Source: Flavobacteriaceae bacterium PS02336 (GTDB lineage Bacteria > Bacteroidota > Bacteroidia > Flavobacteriales > Flavobacteriaceae). From it: 64,000 bases of DNA. The stretch lies in assembly GCA_029960065.1 (NCBI GenBank), contig JASCOF010000002.1, positions 620,001 through 684,000 on the forward strand, given 5' to 3'. This document shows positions 7,847-16,317 of this stretch, one piece after another (within the stretch, counting starts at the first letter, position 1; the number at the start of each line of letters is the position of its first letter). The position numbers were made by a program, and so were the translations under genes. The notes beneath the pieces were generated by a model that worked only from the letters and a program-made list of their open reading frames with translations, was not told the DNA's origin and did no database searches.

Positions 7847-8581
7847 TTATTTCAACCTCTTAAATTCTTCATTTTTATTGGATAAAAAATCTAATGTGGC
7901 TAAAATATTTGGGTGCTCTAAAAGTGATTGAGAATTTGGATCGGCACCACAGAATTGCAGAAAGAGTTCTTTTTCTTCGATATTTAATTTTAAATCTTCT
8001 GTAAAGAAATTGGAGTTTACTGTACTTTTTACAAGTTGTATAAAATTCATTTTTGAATTTTCTTTTTTAGGCTCTTCTTCTTTTTTTAATAAGTTATAAA
8101 TTTTTTTGCCAAAATAAATAAAATCTATGTCAAGAGGACTTCCCTTTACCTCATAAAAATTTTGAATTTTTAATCCTTCTTTTGACTTGTGGGCATTTAG
8201 TTTTATTTCCTTTATATCTTCCTTGGTTATGAAAACCTGTTTCGATTTTATATTTGAAACAAATACCTCGTTTAATTCTTCAGGTTTTAAAATCATCCTG
8301 ACCACAAGATTGTTGTTCTCAATGTTTTCTGAGGTAATTTTTAGCCTTTTAAACAAGTAATCTTTAGAGAAAAAAAGTAAACTGTCATTTGAGCGAACTA
8401 GAATGGAAAATTCTCCTGATTCATTTGTTCTTGTAGTCGTTTTGGCAGTTTTATTAATTACTTCCACCTTATCAAGTGGAATGTTTTGAGAAAGAACTTT
8501 TCCGTTCAATACTTTTTCGGTTTGAGAAATACTTAACTGATATGTGAAAAAAGAAATTGTAGTGAGTAATTTTACTTTCAT
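7847..8581 (-). CDS. secreted protein with carboxypeptidase-regulatory-like domain, tandem copy 1
   Basis: A 244-residue exported protein. Residues 1-20 are a signal peptide (MKVKLLTTISFFTYQLSISQ) shared with the next two genes. Residues 25-115 resemble a CarboxypepD_reg-like beta-sandwich: GKVLSQNIPLDKVEVINKT, then TTRTNESGEFSILVRSNDSLLFFSKDYLF. Unlike SusC-type proteins it carries no plug or barrel. A copy-specific middle (about 115-180, Lys/Glu-rich) is followed by a conserved tail with FFTEDLKLNIEEKELFLQFC and NILATLDFLSNKNEEFKRLK. It is last in the three-gene array. The function is not known; a periplasmic role is likely. Confidence 0.75.
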   Translation of the reverse strand: MKVKLLTTISFFTYQLSISQTEKVLNGKVLSQNIPLDKVEVINKTAKTTTRTNESGEFSILVRSNDSLLFFSKDYLFKRLKITSENIENNNLVVRMILKPEELNEVFVSNIKSKQVFITKEDIKEIKLNAHKSKEGLKIQNFYEVKGSPLDIDFIYFGKKIYNLLKKEEEPKKENSKMNFIQLVKSTVNSNFFTEDLKLNIEEKELFLQFCGADPNSQSLLEHPNILATLDFLSNKNEEFKRLK

Positions 8582-8596
8582 ATAAAAAAAGACTTT

Positions 8597-9319
8597 TTAG
8601 TTTTTAATGCCTGAATTCAATTTCTTAAACTCTTCGTTTTTGGTATACAAAAAGTCCATTGTAAAAAGTAAATTTTTCTGATCTACTAAAATTTTAGCTT
8701 TAGGATCTGCATCGCAAAATTGCAGGAACAATTCTTTTTCTTCTGGATTTATTTTTAAATCATTAGTAAAAAAATCTAATGGAACTGTAGCTTCAGCTAA
8801 TTTTTTGAAGTCTAATTCTTTAAATTTATTCTTCTTGGCTTTTTTATCTTTTTTCATAAACAAACTAAAAATAGCCATCAAATCTGCTCCGTTAGTAATG
8901 CCTCCCGTGTAAACGCCAGAGTTCGAAATTGGTCCCATTGGCACAATAGTCGAATTTTCGTCGGCAGGTCCAACTTTAGGAAATTTTATGTTGGTAATTA
9001 AGACTTCGTCCAGCTCTTCTGGTTTCAAAATCATATTCACAACAATATTGTTTTGATTTATGTTTTCCTGAGATATTTTTAGTCTTTTGAAGAAGTAATC
9101 TTTTGAGAAGAAAAGCAAACTGTCTTTTGGACGAACTAGGATAGAAAATTCTCCCAATTCATTTGTTCTAGTGCTAGTTTTGGCTGTTTTATTAATTACC
9201 TCCACTTTATTAAGCGGGATATTCTGAGAAAGAACTTTTCCGGTTACTACTTTTTCCGTTTGAGAAATAGAAAGCTGGTAAGTGAAAAAAGAAATTGTGG
9301 TGAGTAATTTTACTTTCAT
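8597..9319 (-). CDS. secreted protein with carboxypeptidase-regulatory-like domain, tandem copy 2
   Basis: A 240-residue paralogue of its two neighbours. Signal peptide and the regulatory-like beta-sandwich (about 25-115) are nearly identical to copies 1 and 3; the middle is distinct (GPADENSTIVPMGPISNSG, then a Lys-rich run near residue 155) and the tail PLDFFTNDLKINPEEKELFLQFC is conserved. The first 45 bases of the coding sequence are the same as in copy 3, which points to recent duplication or gene conversion. Fifteen bases separate it from copy 1, so the three are probably one transcript. Function unknown. Confidence 0.75.
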   Translation of the reverse strand: MKVKLLTTISFFTYQLSISQTEKVVTGKVLSQNIPLNKVEVINKTAKTSTRTNELGEFSILVRPKDSLLFFSKDYFFKRLKISQENINQNNIVVNMILKPEELDEVLITNIKFPKVGPADENSTIVPMGPISNSGVYTGGITNGADLMAIFSLFMKKDKKAKKNKFKELDFKKLAEATVPLDFFTNDLKINPEEKELFLQFCDADPKAKILVDQKNLLFTMDFLYTKNEEFKKLNSGIKN

Positions 9320-9332
9320 ATAAAAAGACTTT

Positions 9333-10055
9333 TTAGTTTTTAATTCCAGAATTTAACTTCTTAAACTCCTCATTTTTGGTATATAAAAAATCCATTGTAG
9401 CTAAAACATTAGGATGTTCTAAAAGAGTTTTAGATTTTGGATCTGTATCACAAAACTCAAGAAAAAGTTCTTTTTGATCAGCGTTAAGTTTTAAATTTTT
9501 AGTAAAGAAATCTGGAGGACAATATGCAGCGGCATGTTTTTTAAAACGATCGTCTACTTCGTATTTTTCTTTGGGATGTGAACTTCCTAAAGGTATATTC
9601 ATGTTTGCAGAATATCTTATTCTGCCATCATTTACGCCAGTATAACGAGTAAGATCGTTTGCAGTTTTACTATTGTTTATCTCATTTACTTTTTCGGCAT
9701 CAAACTCTACTTTTTGAAATTTTAATGTTGTAATTACAACTTCATTAAGCTCTTCGGCTTTAATAATCATATTAACCAAAAGGTTATTATTCTTTAAATT
9801 TTCGGACGTAAGTTTCAACCGTGTAAAAAAATAATCTTTAGAGAAGAAAAGTAAACTGTCTTGTTCTTTTGCCAGAATTGAGAATTCTCCCAGCTCATTT
9901 GTTCTTGTACTGGTTTTAGCTGTTTTATTTATAACTTCAACTTTATTAATTGGAGCTTTGTTGGCGAGAACTTTTCCATGAAGTAATTTTTCTGTTTGAG
10001 AAATAGACAGCTGGTAAGTGAAAAAAGAAATTGTGGTGAGTAATTTTACTTTCAT
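9333..10055 (-). CDS. secreted protein with carboxypeptidase-regulatory-like domain, tandem copy 3
   Basis: A 240-residue member and the first gene of the array in transcription order. It has the shared signal peptide, the beta-sandwich with KVEVINKTAKTSTRTNELGEF, a different centre (FDAEKVNEINNSKTANDL, later NMNIPLGSSHPKEKYEVDD) and the shared tail PPDFFTKNLKLNADQKELFLEFCDTDPKSKTLLEHPN. Conserved ends around a divergent centre of about 60 residues are the main feature of the family. No catalytic motif is visible. Thirteen bases separate it from copy 2. Confidence 0.75.
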   Translation of the reverse strand: MKVKLLTTISFFTYQLSISQTEKLLHGKVLANKAPINKVEVINKTAKTSTRTNELGEFSILAKEQDSLLFFSKDYFFTRLKLTSENLKNNNLLVNMIIKAEELNEVVITTLKFQKVEFDAEKVNEINNSKTANDLTRYTGVNDGRIRYSANMNIPLGSSHPKEKYEVDDRFKKHAAAYCPPDFFTKNLKLNADQKELFLEFCDTDPKSKTLLEHPNVLATMDFLYTKNEEFKKLNSGIKN

Positions 10056-10128
10056 CTAATGGTATTTAGTTGATTGTAAAATTATTAGAATACTCTTAAT
10101 GAAAACTTACCGAATATGTAAATTCTTG

Positions 10129-10806
10129 TTAATAAAGCAGTCCTGTTTTTTGGATGAATTTTTCTAATTCTCCGTTATTAAATAAAACAGGACCGTGACC
10201 AAAACACAATATTTTGGGTTTTAATGATTCAAGTTTTAAAATCGATTTTCTATTGGTTTCTTGGTTAGCTGTAAATAAATGAGGAGGTTCGTTAAGACCA
10301 ACTTTTGTTGTCAATAAATTCATATTGGTTAGAACATCCCCCACAATTAAAACGCCGTCTTTTTCTCTAAAAAAAGATAAATGTCCGCGTGAATGTCCCG
10401 GCGTTTCAATAACAGTAAAGCCGCCAATTTGATCGCCTTCTTTTAAGGTTTCAGAAACGGGATGTCCTTTTCCTGCCCAAAATCGTTTTTGAAATTTGGA
10501 TATAATATGATTTGGGTTTGGGTATTCTGTAACTACATTTCCGTTTTCAGCAAATTCTTTTTCAGGTTCACTACACAAAAGCGGAATGTTCAAAGTTTCA
10601 CAGATTATTTTACTGCATCCTTGATGATCGGCGTGCGCATGAGTCAACGCGTGCTTGTTTATGTTCTTGTCTTTTAAGGCTTTTAGAATTAATCCGCTTG
10701 AACTTCTAATTCCGGCATCGATTAAAACATCTTCAATTACATAACAATTAATTGCATTTCGTGGAAATAACGGAATCTGGTAAACGTCTTTGGAAATATT
10801 CTTCAT
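10129..10806 (-). CDS. metallo-beta-lactamase fold hydrolase
   Basis: A 225-residue cytoplasmic protein of the MBL fold. The zinc-binding motif HAHADHQG (about residue 55), TPGHSRGHLSFF (third His), GDVLTNMN (bridging Asp) and CFGHGPVL (last His) are all present and in order, so it should be an active binuclear metallohydrolase. The substrate cannot be told; the family ranges from glyoxalase II to lactonases and phosphodiesterases. It follows the Crp/Fnr gene by 60 bases in the same direction. Confidence 0.85.
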   Translation of the reverse strand: MKNISKDVYQIPLFPRNAINCYVIEDVLIDAGIRSSSGLILKALKDKNINKHALTHAHADHQGCSKIICETLNIPLLCSEPEKEFAENGNVVTEYPNPNHIISKFQKRFWAGKGHPVSETLKEGDQIGGFTVIETPGHSRGHLSFFREKDGVLIVGDVLTNMNLLTTKVGLNEPPHLFTANQETNRKSILKLESLKPKILCFGHGPVLFNNGELEKFIQKTGLLY

Positions 10807-10866
10807 CTTTTCAAATTTTATTTTGACAAAGATTTGAATTCCGTTTTTTAATCTACTTGATAAATG

Positions 10867-11439
10867 TTAAGAAATATCTTGACGGATTCTGCTCAAAGAT
10901 TCTGCTGTAATTCCGAGAAAGGAAGCGATATAAATTAATGGAGTTCGTTGAATTATTTTGGCTGGAGCCGATGCTAAAAAAGTATGGTATTTTTCTTTTG
11001 CGGGAATCATTTGCAATTTTAAAACGCGATCGGCCATGCAGAGATAATTCTGCTCGGCTAAAATTCTTCCCACACGTTCCCAATTTGGAATTTGGTTATA
11101 GAGAAATTGCATTTTCTCGAAAGTAATTGAAAGCACTTCGCAGTTTTCTATACATTGAATATTTTCAAAAGAAACCGATTGATTTATAAAACTGGAATAC
11201 GAAGCAATAAAACCTTCATCGCAGCTTAAATAAGTGGTAATCTCTTTTCCGTTTTTTAAATAATAAACACGAGCCAAACCTTCAACAATAAAAAAGATCT
11301 TATTACTGATTTTTTCCATTGAAGAAAGAGAATCTTTAGCATTGAACTTTTCATATTCAAAACAAGAATCAATCTTTTCGATTTCATTTTCAGAAAACGA
11401 AGCGATTGATAGTATTTGTTTTTGTAATGAAGGATTCAT
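10867..11439 (-). CDS. Crp/Fnr family transcriptional regulator
   Basis: A 190-residue protein with an N-terminal cyclic-nucleotide-binding-like beta-roll (about 25-115: FIVEGLARVYYLKNGKEITTYL, then FINQSVSFENIQCIENCEVL) and a C-terminal winged helix (about 150-190: PLIYIASFLGITAESLSRIRQDI). The phosphate-binding cassette of true cAMP receptors is not evident, as in many Bacteroidota members, so the ligand is uncertain. Three bases separate it from the HAD phosphatase gene upstream, so the two are translationally close and probably share an operon with the flavoprotein. Confidence 0.88.
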   Translation of the reverse strand: MNPSLQKQILSIASFSENEIEKIDSCFEYEKFNAKDSLSSMEKISNKIFFIVEGLARVYYLKNGKEITTYLSCDEGFIASYSSFINQSVSFENIQCIENCEVLSITFEKMQFLYNQIPNWERVGRILAEQNYLCMADRVLKLQMIPAKEKYHTFLASAPAKIIQRTPLIYIASFLGITAESLSRIRQDIS

Positions 11440-11442
11440 GAT

Positions 11443-12090
11443 TTATAATATCTCGATTAATTCCGAAGCATTATTGATAACCAATTTTGCACCGCTAGCT
11501 TTTAGTTCTTCTTCAGTTCTGTAACCCCACGAAACACCAATTGGAAACATATTAGCGTTTACGGCAGTTTTCATGTCAATATCAGAATCACCTACAAACA
11601 GAATTTCTTCGGGTTTTAAATTCCATTTTTTACTGATTTCAACAGCTTCAAACGGATTTGGTTTTTTTAATTCTTCCGTACTTAAACCAACCGCTGTGTC
11701 AAAAGAATTTGGAAATATTTCTGATGCAATTTTTTTTGTCAACTCATCTGCTTTGTTCGAGAAAACAGCCATTTTGATGTTTTGCGAATTCAGGTTTTCC
11801 AACAATTCTAGAATACCTTCGTACGGTTTTGTTTTTACAGTACACATTTCACGATATTCGTTAACCATGCATTCAAAACAAATTTCAATCTGTTCGTCTG
11901 AATTGTTAGTTGCAGGAAGTGCTTTGCTGACTAGATTTCGCAAACCGCTTCCAATAAAATATTGATACGTTTCGTAAGTATGAGTTGGGTAATTTAGACC
12001 TTGAAGTACTTTATTCATTGCATCTGAGATGTCTTCTAACGAGTTTACTAATGTTCCGTCTAAATCAAAAATAATTCCTTTAAATTTCAT
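11443..12090 (-). CDS. HAD family phosphatase, phosphoglycolate phosphatase-like
   Basis: A 215-residue HAD-superfamily hydrolase. Motif I is FDLDGTLVNS (nucleophile Asp in DLDGT), motif II is AVFSNKADE, motif III the Lys of ELKKPNPF and motif IV FVGDSDIDMKTA. A helical cap domain occupies about residues 15-80, as in phosphoglycolate phosphatases (Gph). The true substrate may be another small sugar phosphate. It lies 4 bases after the flavoprotein gene and 3 before the Crp/Fnr gene, forming a tight three-gene unit. Confidence 0.85.
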   Translation of the reverse strand: MKFKGIIFDLDGTLVNSLEDISDAMNKVLQGLNYPTHTYETYQYFIGSGLRNLVSKALPATNNSDEQIEICFECMVNEYREMCTVKTKPYEGILELLENLNSQNIKMAVFSNKADELTKKIASEIFPNSFDTAVGLSTEELKKPNPFEAVEISKKWNLKPEEILFVGDSDIDMKTAVNANMFPIGVSWGYRTEEELKASGAKLVINNASELIEIL

Positions 12091-12094
12091 TCTA

Positions 12095-13303
12095 TTAAAT
12101 ATTATTGGCTAAAATAAACCCGCTTGTCCAGGCATTTTGAAAATTAAAACCTCCAGTTATCGCATCGATATTGACAATTTCGCCCGCAAAATAAAGGTTT
12201 TCATGAATTTTACTTTGCATCGTTTTGAAGTTGATTTCTTTTAAATCAATTCCGCCAGCCGTTACAAATTCTTCCTTAAAAGTACTTTTTCCGTTGACTT
12301 TAAATTCGGCTTTTGTGAGTTGAAGCGTTAAATTCTGTAATTGAATTTTAGATAAATCTGCCCATTTTGTTTCAGAATCAATTCCAGAAGCTAAAACAAA
12401 ACTTTCCCATAAACGGTTCGGAAAGTCGAAAGGAGATTTTTTAGAAACTGCTTTTTTAGCATGTTCTTGTTTTAGGTCTTTTAGAATTTTTTCGGCATCT
12501 TCATAATCAACATCATTTAACCAATTGACAAAAATGGTAAACTGATAATTTTTATCGTGTAAAATACGAGCGCCCCAAGCCGAGAGTTTCAAGATTGCGG
12601 GACCGCTCATTCCCCAATGCGTGATTAACAAAGGTCCTGTCGATTCTAATTTGGTGTCTTTTACATTTACTGTAACTTTTGCGGCAACGCCTGGCAATTC
12701 CTTAATTCGAGAATCTTTGATGTTGAAAGTAAATAGGGAAGGAACTGGACTCACAATGGCGTGGCCATGTTCCTGAAGCATTTCCCATATTTTAGGATTG
12801 CTCCCTGTTGCCATTACCAATTTTTCCGTAGCGAAATTATCAATTTGCGTATCAATTTTCCAGTGATTTTCTTTTTTGAAAATAGATTGTACGCTTTGAC
12901 CTGTCAGCACTTTTATACCTAATTTTTCGGTTGCTTTTAGAAAACAATCAATTATAGTTTGTGATGAATTAGAAACGGGAAACATTCTTCCATCTTCTTC
13001 GATTTTTAATTCTACACCATGTTTTTCGAACCATTCGATGGTATCTCCAGAACAAAACTGATGAAAAGGTCCGCGAAGTTCTTTTTCGCCGCGAGGATAA
13101 AATTTAACCAATTCGTTGGGTTCAAAACAAGCGTGTGTAACGTTACAGCGTCCGCCGCCAGAAACACGCACTTTTGAAAGCACTTCTTTTCCTCTTTCTA
13201 AAATGGCAATTTTTAGTTTCGGATTTTTCTCTGCAATATTAATTGCTGTGAAAAAACCTGCTGCGCCTCCGCCAACGATTATTATGTCGAAATTTTTGAT
13301 CAT
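12095..13303 (-). CDS. BaiN/HI0933-type FAD-dependent oxidoreductase
   Basis: A 402-residue flavoprotein of the BaiN/YhiN (aminoacetone oxidase-like, HI0933) family. It begins with a Rossmann FAD motif IIIVGGGAAGFFTAI, has RVSGGGRCNVTHA (about 50-63) typical of this family, and ends with YFAGEIVNIDAITGGFNFQNAWTSG, the second FAD contact. The reaction is unknown in most members. The reading frame is open 36 codons further upstream, but those codons translate the intergenic palindrome, so the Met before IKNFDIII is taken as the start. It heads the unit with the HAD phosphatase and Crp/Fnr genes. Confidence 0.88.
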   Translation of the reverse strand: MIKNFDIIIVGGGAAGFFTAINIAEKNPKLKIAILERGKEVLSKVRVSGGGRCNVTHACFEPNELVKFYPRGEKELRGPFHQFCSGDTIEWFEKHGVELKIEEDGRMFPVSNSSQTIIDCFLKATEKLGIKVLTGQSVQSIFKKENHWKIDTQIDNFATEKLVMATGSNPKIWEMLQEHGHAIVSPVPSLFTFNIKDSRIKELPGVAAKVTVNVKDTKLESTGPLLITHWGMSGPAILKLSAWGARILHDKNYQFTIFVNWLNDVDYEDAEKILKDLKQEHAKKAVSKKSPFDFPNRLWESFVLASGIDSETKWADLSKIQLQNLTLQLTKAEFKVNGKSTFKEEFVTAGGIDLKEINFKTMQSKIHENLYFAGEIVNIDAITGGFNFQNAWTSGFILANNI

Positions 13304-13350
13304 ATTTTTTTGGTTGCCACGAATTACTCTAATTGGCGCTAATTTTTTTT

Positions 13351-13497
13351 GCCACAGATTACACAGATTAAAGGGATTTTTCTTTTCGCCACGAATTACA
13401 CAAATTTCCACGAATTATTTTTAATGTATTTAAATTTGTGAAAATGTGTGTAATTCGTGGCAAACTATAATCTGTGCTAATCCTTTTAATCTGTGGC
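13351..13497. repeat. large two-tier imperfect palindrome, copy 1
   Basis: Outer arms read gccacagattacacagatta on the left and its near reverse complement (taatctgtgc ... taatctgtggc) on the right. Inside lie inner arms, cgccacgaattacacaaat and tgtgtaattcgtggc, around an AT-rich centre. A decayed further half (gccacgaattactctaatt) precedes it. The whole fills the spacer between the GDPD and flavoprotein genes. Two more copies occupy the next two spacers of the same minus-strand gene series. Confidence 0.75.
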
Positions 13498-13502
13498 TAT
13501 TA

Positions 13503-14186
13503 TTATATTTTGTCTGGATTATCAGAGATAATTCCGTTTACATTGTAACTTTTTACTTTTTGAATGTCTTCTTTAGTGTTTACTGTCCATGGGAAAACTA
13601 AGAATCCTTTTTCCTGAATTTCCTTTACATTTTCTTCATTCAATAAATTAAAATCAGGATGAATGGCTTTTGCTTTTATTTTTTCGGCGAAAGCCAGAGC
13701 GGTATTTATGTTTTCTTCTGTTAAAACACCAATTGGAATATTTGGATTTAAAGTTGAAGTTTCCTCCAGCATATTCCAATCGAAACTTGAAATGATGAAA
13801 TGATTGTAATTCCAGTTTTTTTCTGAAATATATTCCTCAATTAACGTCACAACTTTACTTGGAGTTCCTAAACCTTTTAATTCGATATTAATCAGACATT
13901 TTTTGTCGACTAAATCAAAAACCTCATTTAAAGTTGGAATTTGATATTTTTCATCAATTAAAAATGATTTTAATTCTGCTAAGGTAAAATCATTTACTAA
14001 ACCTTTTGCGTTAGTGGTTCTGTCGATGGTTTCGTCGTGAATTACGATAATATGTGCGTCAGCGCTTAAGTGAACATCAAGTTCAATTCCGTCTGAATTT
14101 AAGTCTAAGGCTTTTTGAAAAGCTTGTAAAGTATTTTCAGGTTCGTAGGCTTTGGCGCCTCGATGTGCAATCTTTAAAACATTCAT
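13503..14186 (-). CDS. glycerophosphodiester phosphodiesterase
   Basis: A 227-residue GDPD-family TIM barrel that hydrolyses glycerophosphodiesters to glycerol-3-phosphate and an alcohol. Motifs: IAHRGAKAYEPENTLQAF at the N-terminus (catalytic His and Glu), ELDVHLSADAHIIVIHDETIDRTTN (metal Glu/Asp and second catalytic His), and FPWTVNTKEDI near the end. No signal peptide, so probably cytoplasmic. The frame stays open 19 codons upstream, but those lie in repeat-like DNA and MNVLKIAHRG is the natural start. It lies between two copies of the large palindrome. Confidence 0.88.
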   Translation of the reverse strand: MNVLKIAHRGAKAYEPENTLQAFQKALDLNSDGIELDVHLSADAHIIVIHDETIDRTTNAKGLVNDFTLAELKSFLIDEKYQIPTLNEVFDLVDKKCLINIELKGLGTPSKVVTLIEEYISEKNWNYNHFIISSFDWNMLEETSTLNPNIPIGVLTEENINTALAFAEKIKAKAIHPDFNLLNEENVKEIQEKGFLVFPWTVNTKEDIQKVKSYNVNGIISDNPDKI

Positions 14187-14238
14187 TTTATAAAGGTTCA
14201 GAGATGCAAAGGTACAAAGGTGCAAAGGAAAAATAATA

Positions 14239-14381
14239 GCCACAGATTAAAGGATTAAAAGGATTTTTTCTTTCGCCACGAATTTCACGAATTTTCACAA
14301 ATTTAAAAATCGTAAATTAATTCGTGAAAATTCGTGAAATTCGTGGCAAACAAATCTGTGTTAATCTTTATAATCTGTGGC
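14239..14381. repeat. large two-tier imperfect palindrome, copy 2
   Basis: The same plan as copy 1: gccacagattaaaggatta on the left, taatctgtggc on the right, with inner arms cgccacgaatttcacgaatt and aattcgtgaaattcgtggc. The inner arms pair almost perfectly over some 30 bases. It occupies the spacer between the lipoprotein amylase and the GDPD gene. Confidence 0.75.
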
Positions 14382-14399
14382 TAAAAAAAATCTTTGTGG

Positions 14400-16067
14400 T
14401 TAAATCAGTTCCAGTAAAACAATATCAAAATCATTGTCGATAATCACTTTTCCATCAATTACTTCGGCTTCTTGATTGGAATATGTGTCTTTTAGTTTTG
14501 TTCCGTTTGGAAATACGTCGCCAACAGGAAGTTCTTTTTTGCCTTTTGGTAAATCTACTCCCATAACGACTTTATCTGTAAAAGAGCCTTTTGTAAATGT
14601 TCTTGAAAAAGTATAAGGATACGGATTAATCAGTTGGTGAACGCCTGCTCCAACAGCAGGATGATTTCTTCTAAACTGTCCTAATTTCTGCCAATGCAAA
14701 AGTGTTTTCTGAGTTTCAGGATTGTTCTGAATCTCATCCCAATTCATATTCGAACGTAGAGTTGCATCACCTTGAGTACCTTCAATTACTAAAGAACGAT
14801 TAGATTCGTCGCCGTAATAAACCTGAGACATTCCCGGTGAAAGTAATAATTTGGTTCCAGTTTCAATACCTTTTACTCGGTTCGCATCAAAAGGCTGTCC
14901 GTCGTCGTGTGAAGACATGTAGTTTAAAACCGAATAACCCTTTAGATCATTGTTCAAAGCATTCGAATATTTCGAAAATAAACCTTCATAATCATTTTGA
15001 GCAGCATTCCATTTAAATTCAAAATTGATCATGCTATTGAAGCCATTCTGAAAATAATTGACTTTTCTATCTCCAAAATCATAATCCTGCCCACCGCTAA
15101 TTCCGTAACCGTAAACCTCCGCAATAGTATAAAACGGATTCTGATCTAAAACTTCCAGGGGATGATGTTTCTTCCAATTTTCAAATGCATAATCACATTC
15201 TTTCTTGAAATCGGCCCAAACGCCTTCTTCCGTATGTTTTACGGTATCGGCACGATAAGCGTCAATTCCGAATTCGGAAATATAATCCGTAAGCCATTTT
15301 ATAATGTAATATTTCGGACTTCTTGGATAACCTGTTCTCTTGAAAAATTCATCCAATGAAGCGATTTCTTTTTCGTAACGGCCTTCTTTTTTCCATTTTT
15401 CAATTAAAAAAGGGGGCAGTGTTACGTTTTGAGAGCTTTCAGTTTTTACGTCTGGAAGATTGTCTGCCAAAGTACACATTGTAGTATTTTCAAATGATTT
15501 GTAATCGCAGACAACGCCGGTTCTTACCCAGTCTGAAGGCCAAACGGGATCTTCTGGAGTTACGGGTCCGGTATGATTAATTACGCCATCTAGAACTATT
15601 CTAATTCCTTTTTCGTGTGCTTTTTTGACCAGATTAGCTAAATCTTCTTTAGTTCCAAAGTTCGGATCAAGAGCCGTCCAGTCTTTTGCCCAATAACCAT
15701 GAAAACCGTAACTAAGACCTGTTCCTTCGTCAACGCCATCGTGAATTTGTTCCACAATCGGCGTAAGCCAAATGGCATTTATTCCTAGTTTTTCAAAATA
15801 GCCTGATTCGATTTTTTGGGTAATTCCGATAATGTCACCGCCTTCAAATCCGCGTAATTTTCCGGGAGTTTTGGTTCGGTTAAAATTGACATCGTTTGAA
15901 GTATCTCCATTGTAAAAACGATCTGTAAGTAAAAAATAAACATTTGCCCCTTCCCAAACGAAAGGTATTTTCGAAGTATTTTCTTTATTCATTGAAACTG
16001 ATTTTGAGCCAGAACAACTCATTATTAAGTATACTAAAGATAGAGAAAGGAAAATGTATTTTTTCAT
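14400..16067 (-). CDS. GH13 alpha-amylase family lipoprotein
   Basis: A 555-residue glycoside hydrolase family 13 enzyme. The signal peptide ends LVYLIMSC, with Cys18 as lipidation site, so it is membrane anchored. The TIM barrel starts at about residue 42 (ANVYFLLTDRFYNGD), and the catalytic triad is read as Asp274 (GIDAYRADTVKH), Glu317 (YTIAEVYG) and Asp388 (SSHDDGQP), all present. VLDGVINHTG is the conserved calcium/His region. Likely a periplasmic or surface maltodextrin-acting enzyme. The 35 codons upstream of the chosen Met are repeat translation. It follows the SusA-like amylase after a palindrome-filled spacer, so co-transcription is possible but not certain. Confidence 0.9.
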   Translation of the reverse strand: MKKYIFLSLSLVYLIMSCSGSKSVSMNKENTSKIPFVWEGANVYFLLTDRFYNGDTSNDVNFNRTKTPGKLRGFEGGDIIGITQKIESGYFEKLGINAIWLTPIVEQIHDGVDEGTGLSYGFHGYWAKDWTALDPNFGTKEDLANLVKKAHEKGIRIVLDGVINHTGPVTPEDPVWPSDWVRTGVVCDYKSFENTTMCTLADNLPDVKTESSQNVTLPPFLIEKWKKEGRYEKEIASLDEFFKRTGYPRSPKYYIIKWLTDYISEFGIDAYRADTVKHTEEGVWADFKKECDYAFENWKKHHPLEVLDQNPFYTIAEVYGYGISGGQDYDFGDRKVNYFQNGFNSMINFEFKWNAAQNDYEGLFSKYSNALNNDLKGYSVLNYMSSHDDGQPFDANRVKGIETGTKLLLSPGMSQVYYGDESNRSLVIEGTQGDATLRSNMNWDEIQNNPETQKTLLHWQKLGQFRRNHPAVGAGVHQLINPYPYTFSRTFTKGSFTDKVVMGVDLPKGKKELPVGDVFPNGTKLKDTYSNQEAEVIDGKVIIDNDFDIVLLELI

Positions 16068-16109
16068 TATTTTAGAATATTTTAGGATGCATTGTGTTGA
16101 AAAAAAATA

Positions 16110-16256
16110 GCCACAGATTAAAGGATTTAAAAGGATTTTTTTTCGTTTGCCACGAATTGCACCAATTTCCACGAATTATTATATACAAAATAAATTAGTG
16201 GAAATTCGGGAAATTCGTGGCGAATAAAATCTGTGTTAATCGTATTAATCTGTGGC
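16110..16256. repeat. large two-tier imperfect palindrome, copy 3
   Basis: Third copy, same outer arms (gccacagattaaaggattta and taatctgtggc) and inner arms (gccacgaattgcacc and aaattcgtggcg). It occupies the spacer between the two minus-strand GH13 genes. Just beyond, at about 16266-16300, is a short separate hairpin, gtagacgcac then gtgcgcctctac. Confidence 0.75.
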
Positions 16257-16317
16257 TAAAATCCTTTGCGTAGACGCACTGCTGTGCGCCTCTACGTTAT
16301 ATGCTTTGTATGTAATA

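Noticed and set aside
7832..7861. Hairpin gaggtttgaa/ttcaacctc at the convergent ends of tspO and the tandem array
   Set aside because: The stem has a bulge and no T tract, and overlaps the last codons of copy 1; not strong enough for a terminator call.
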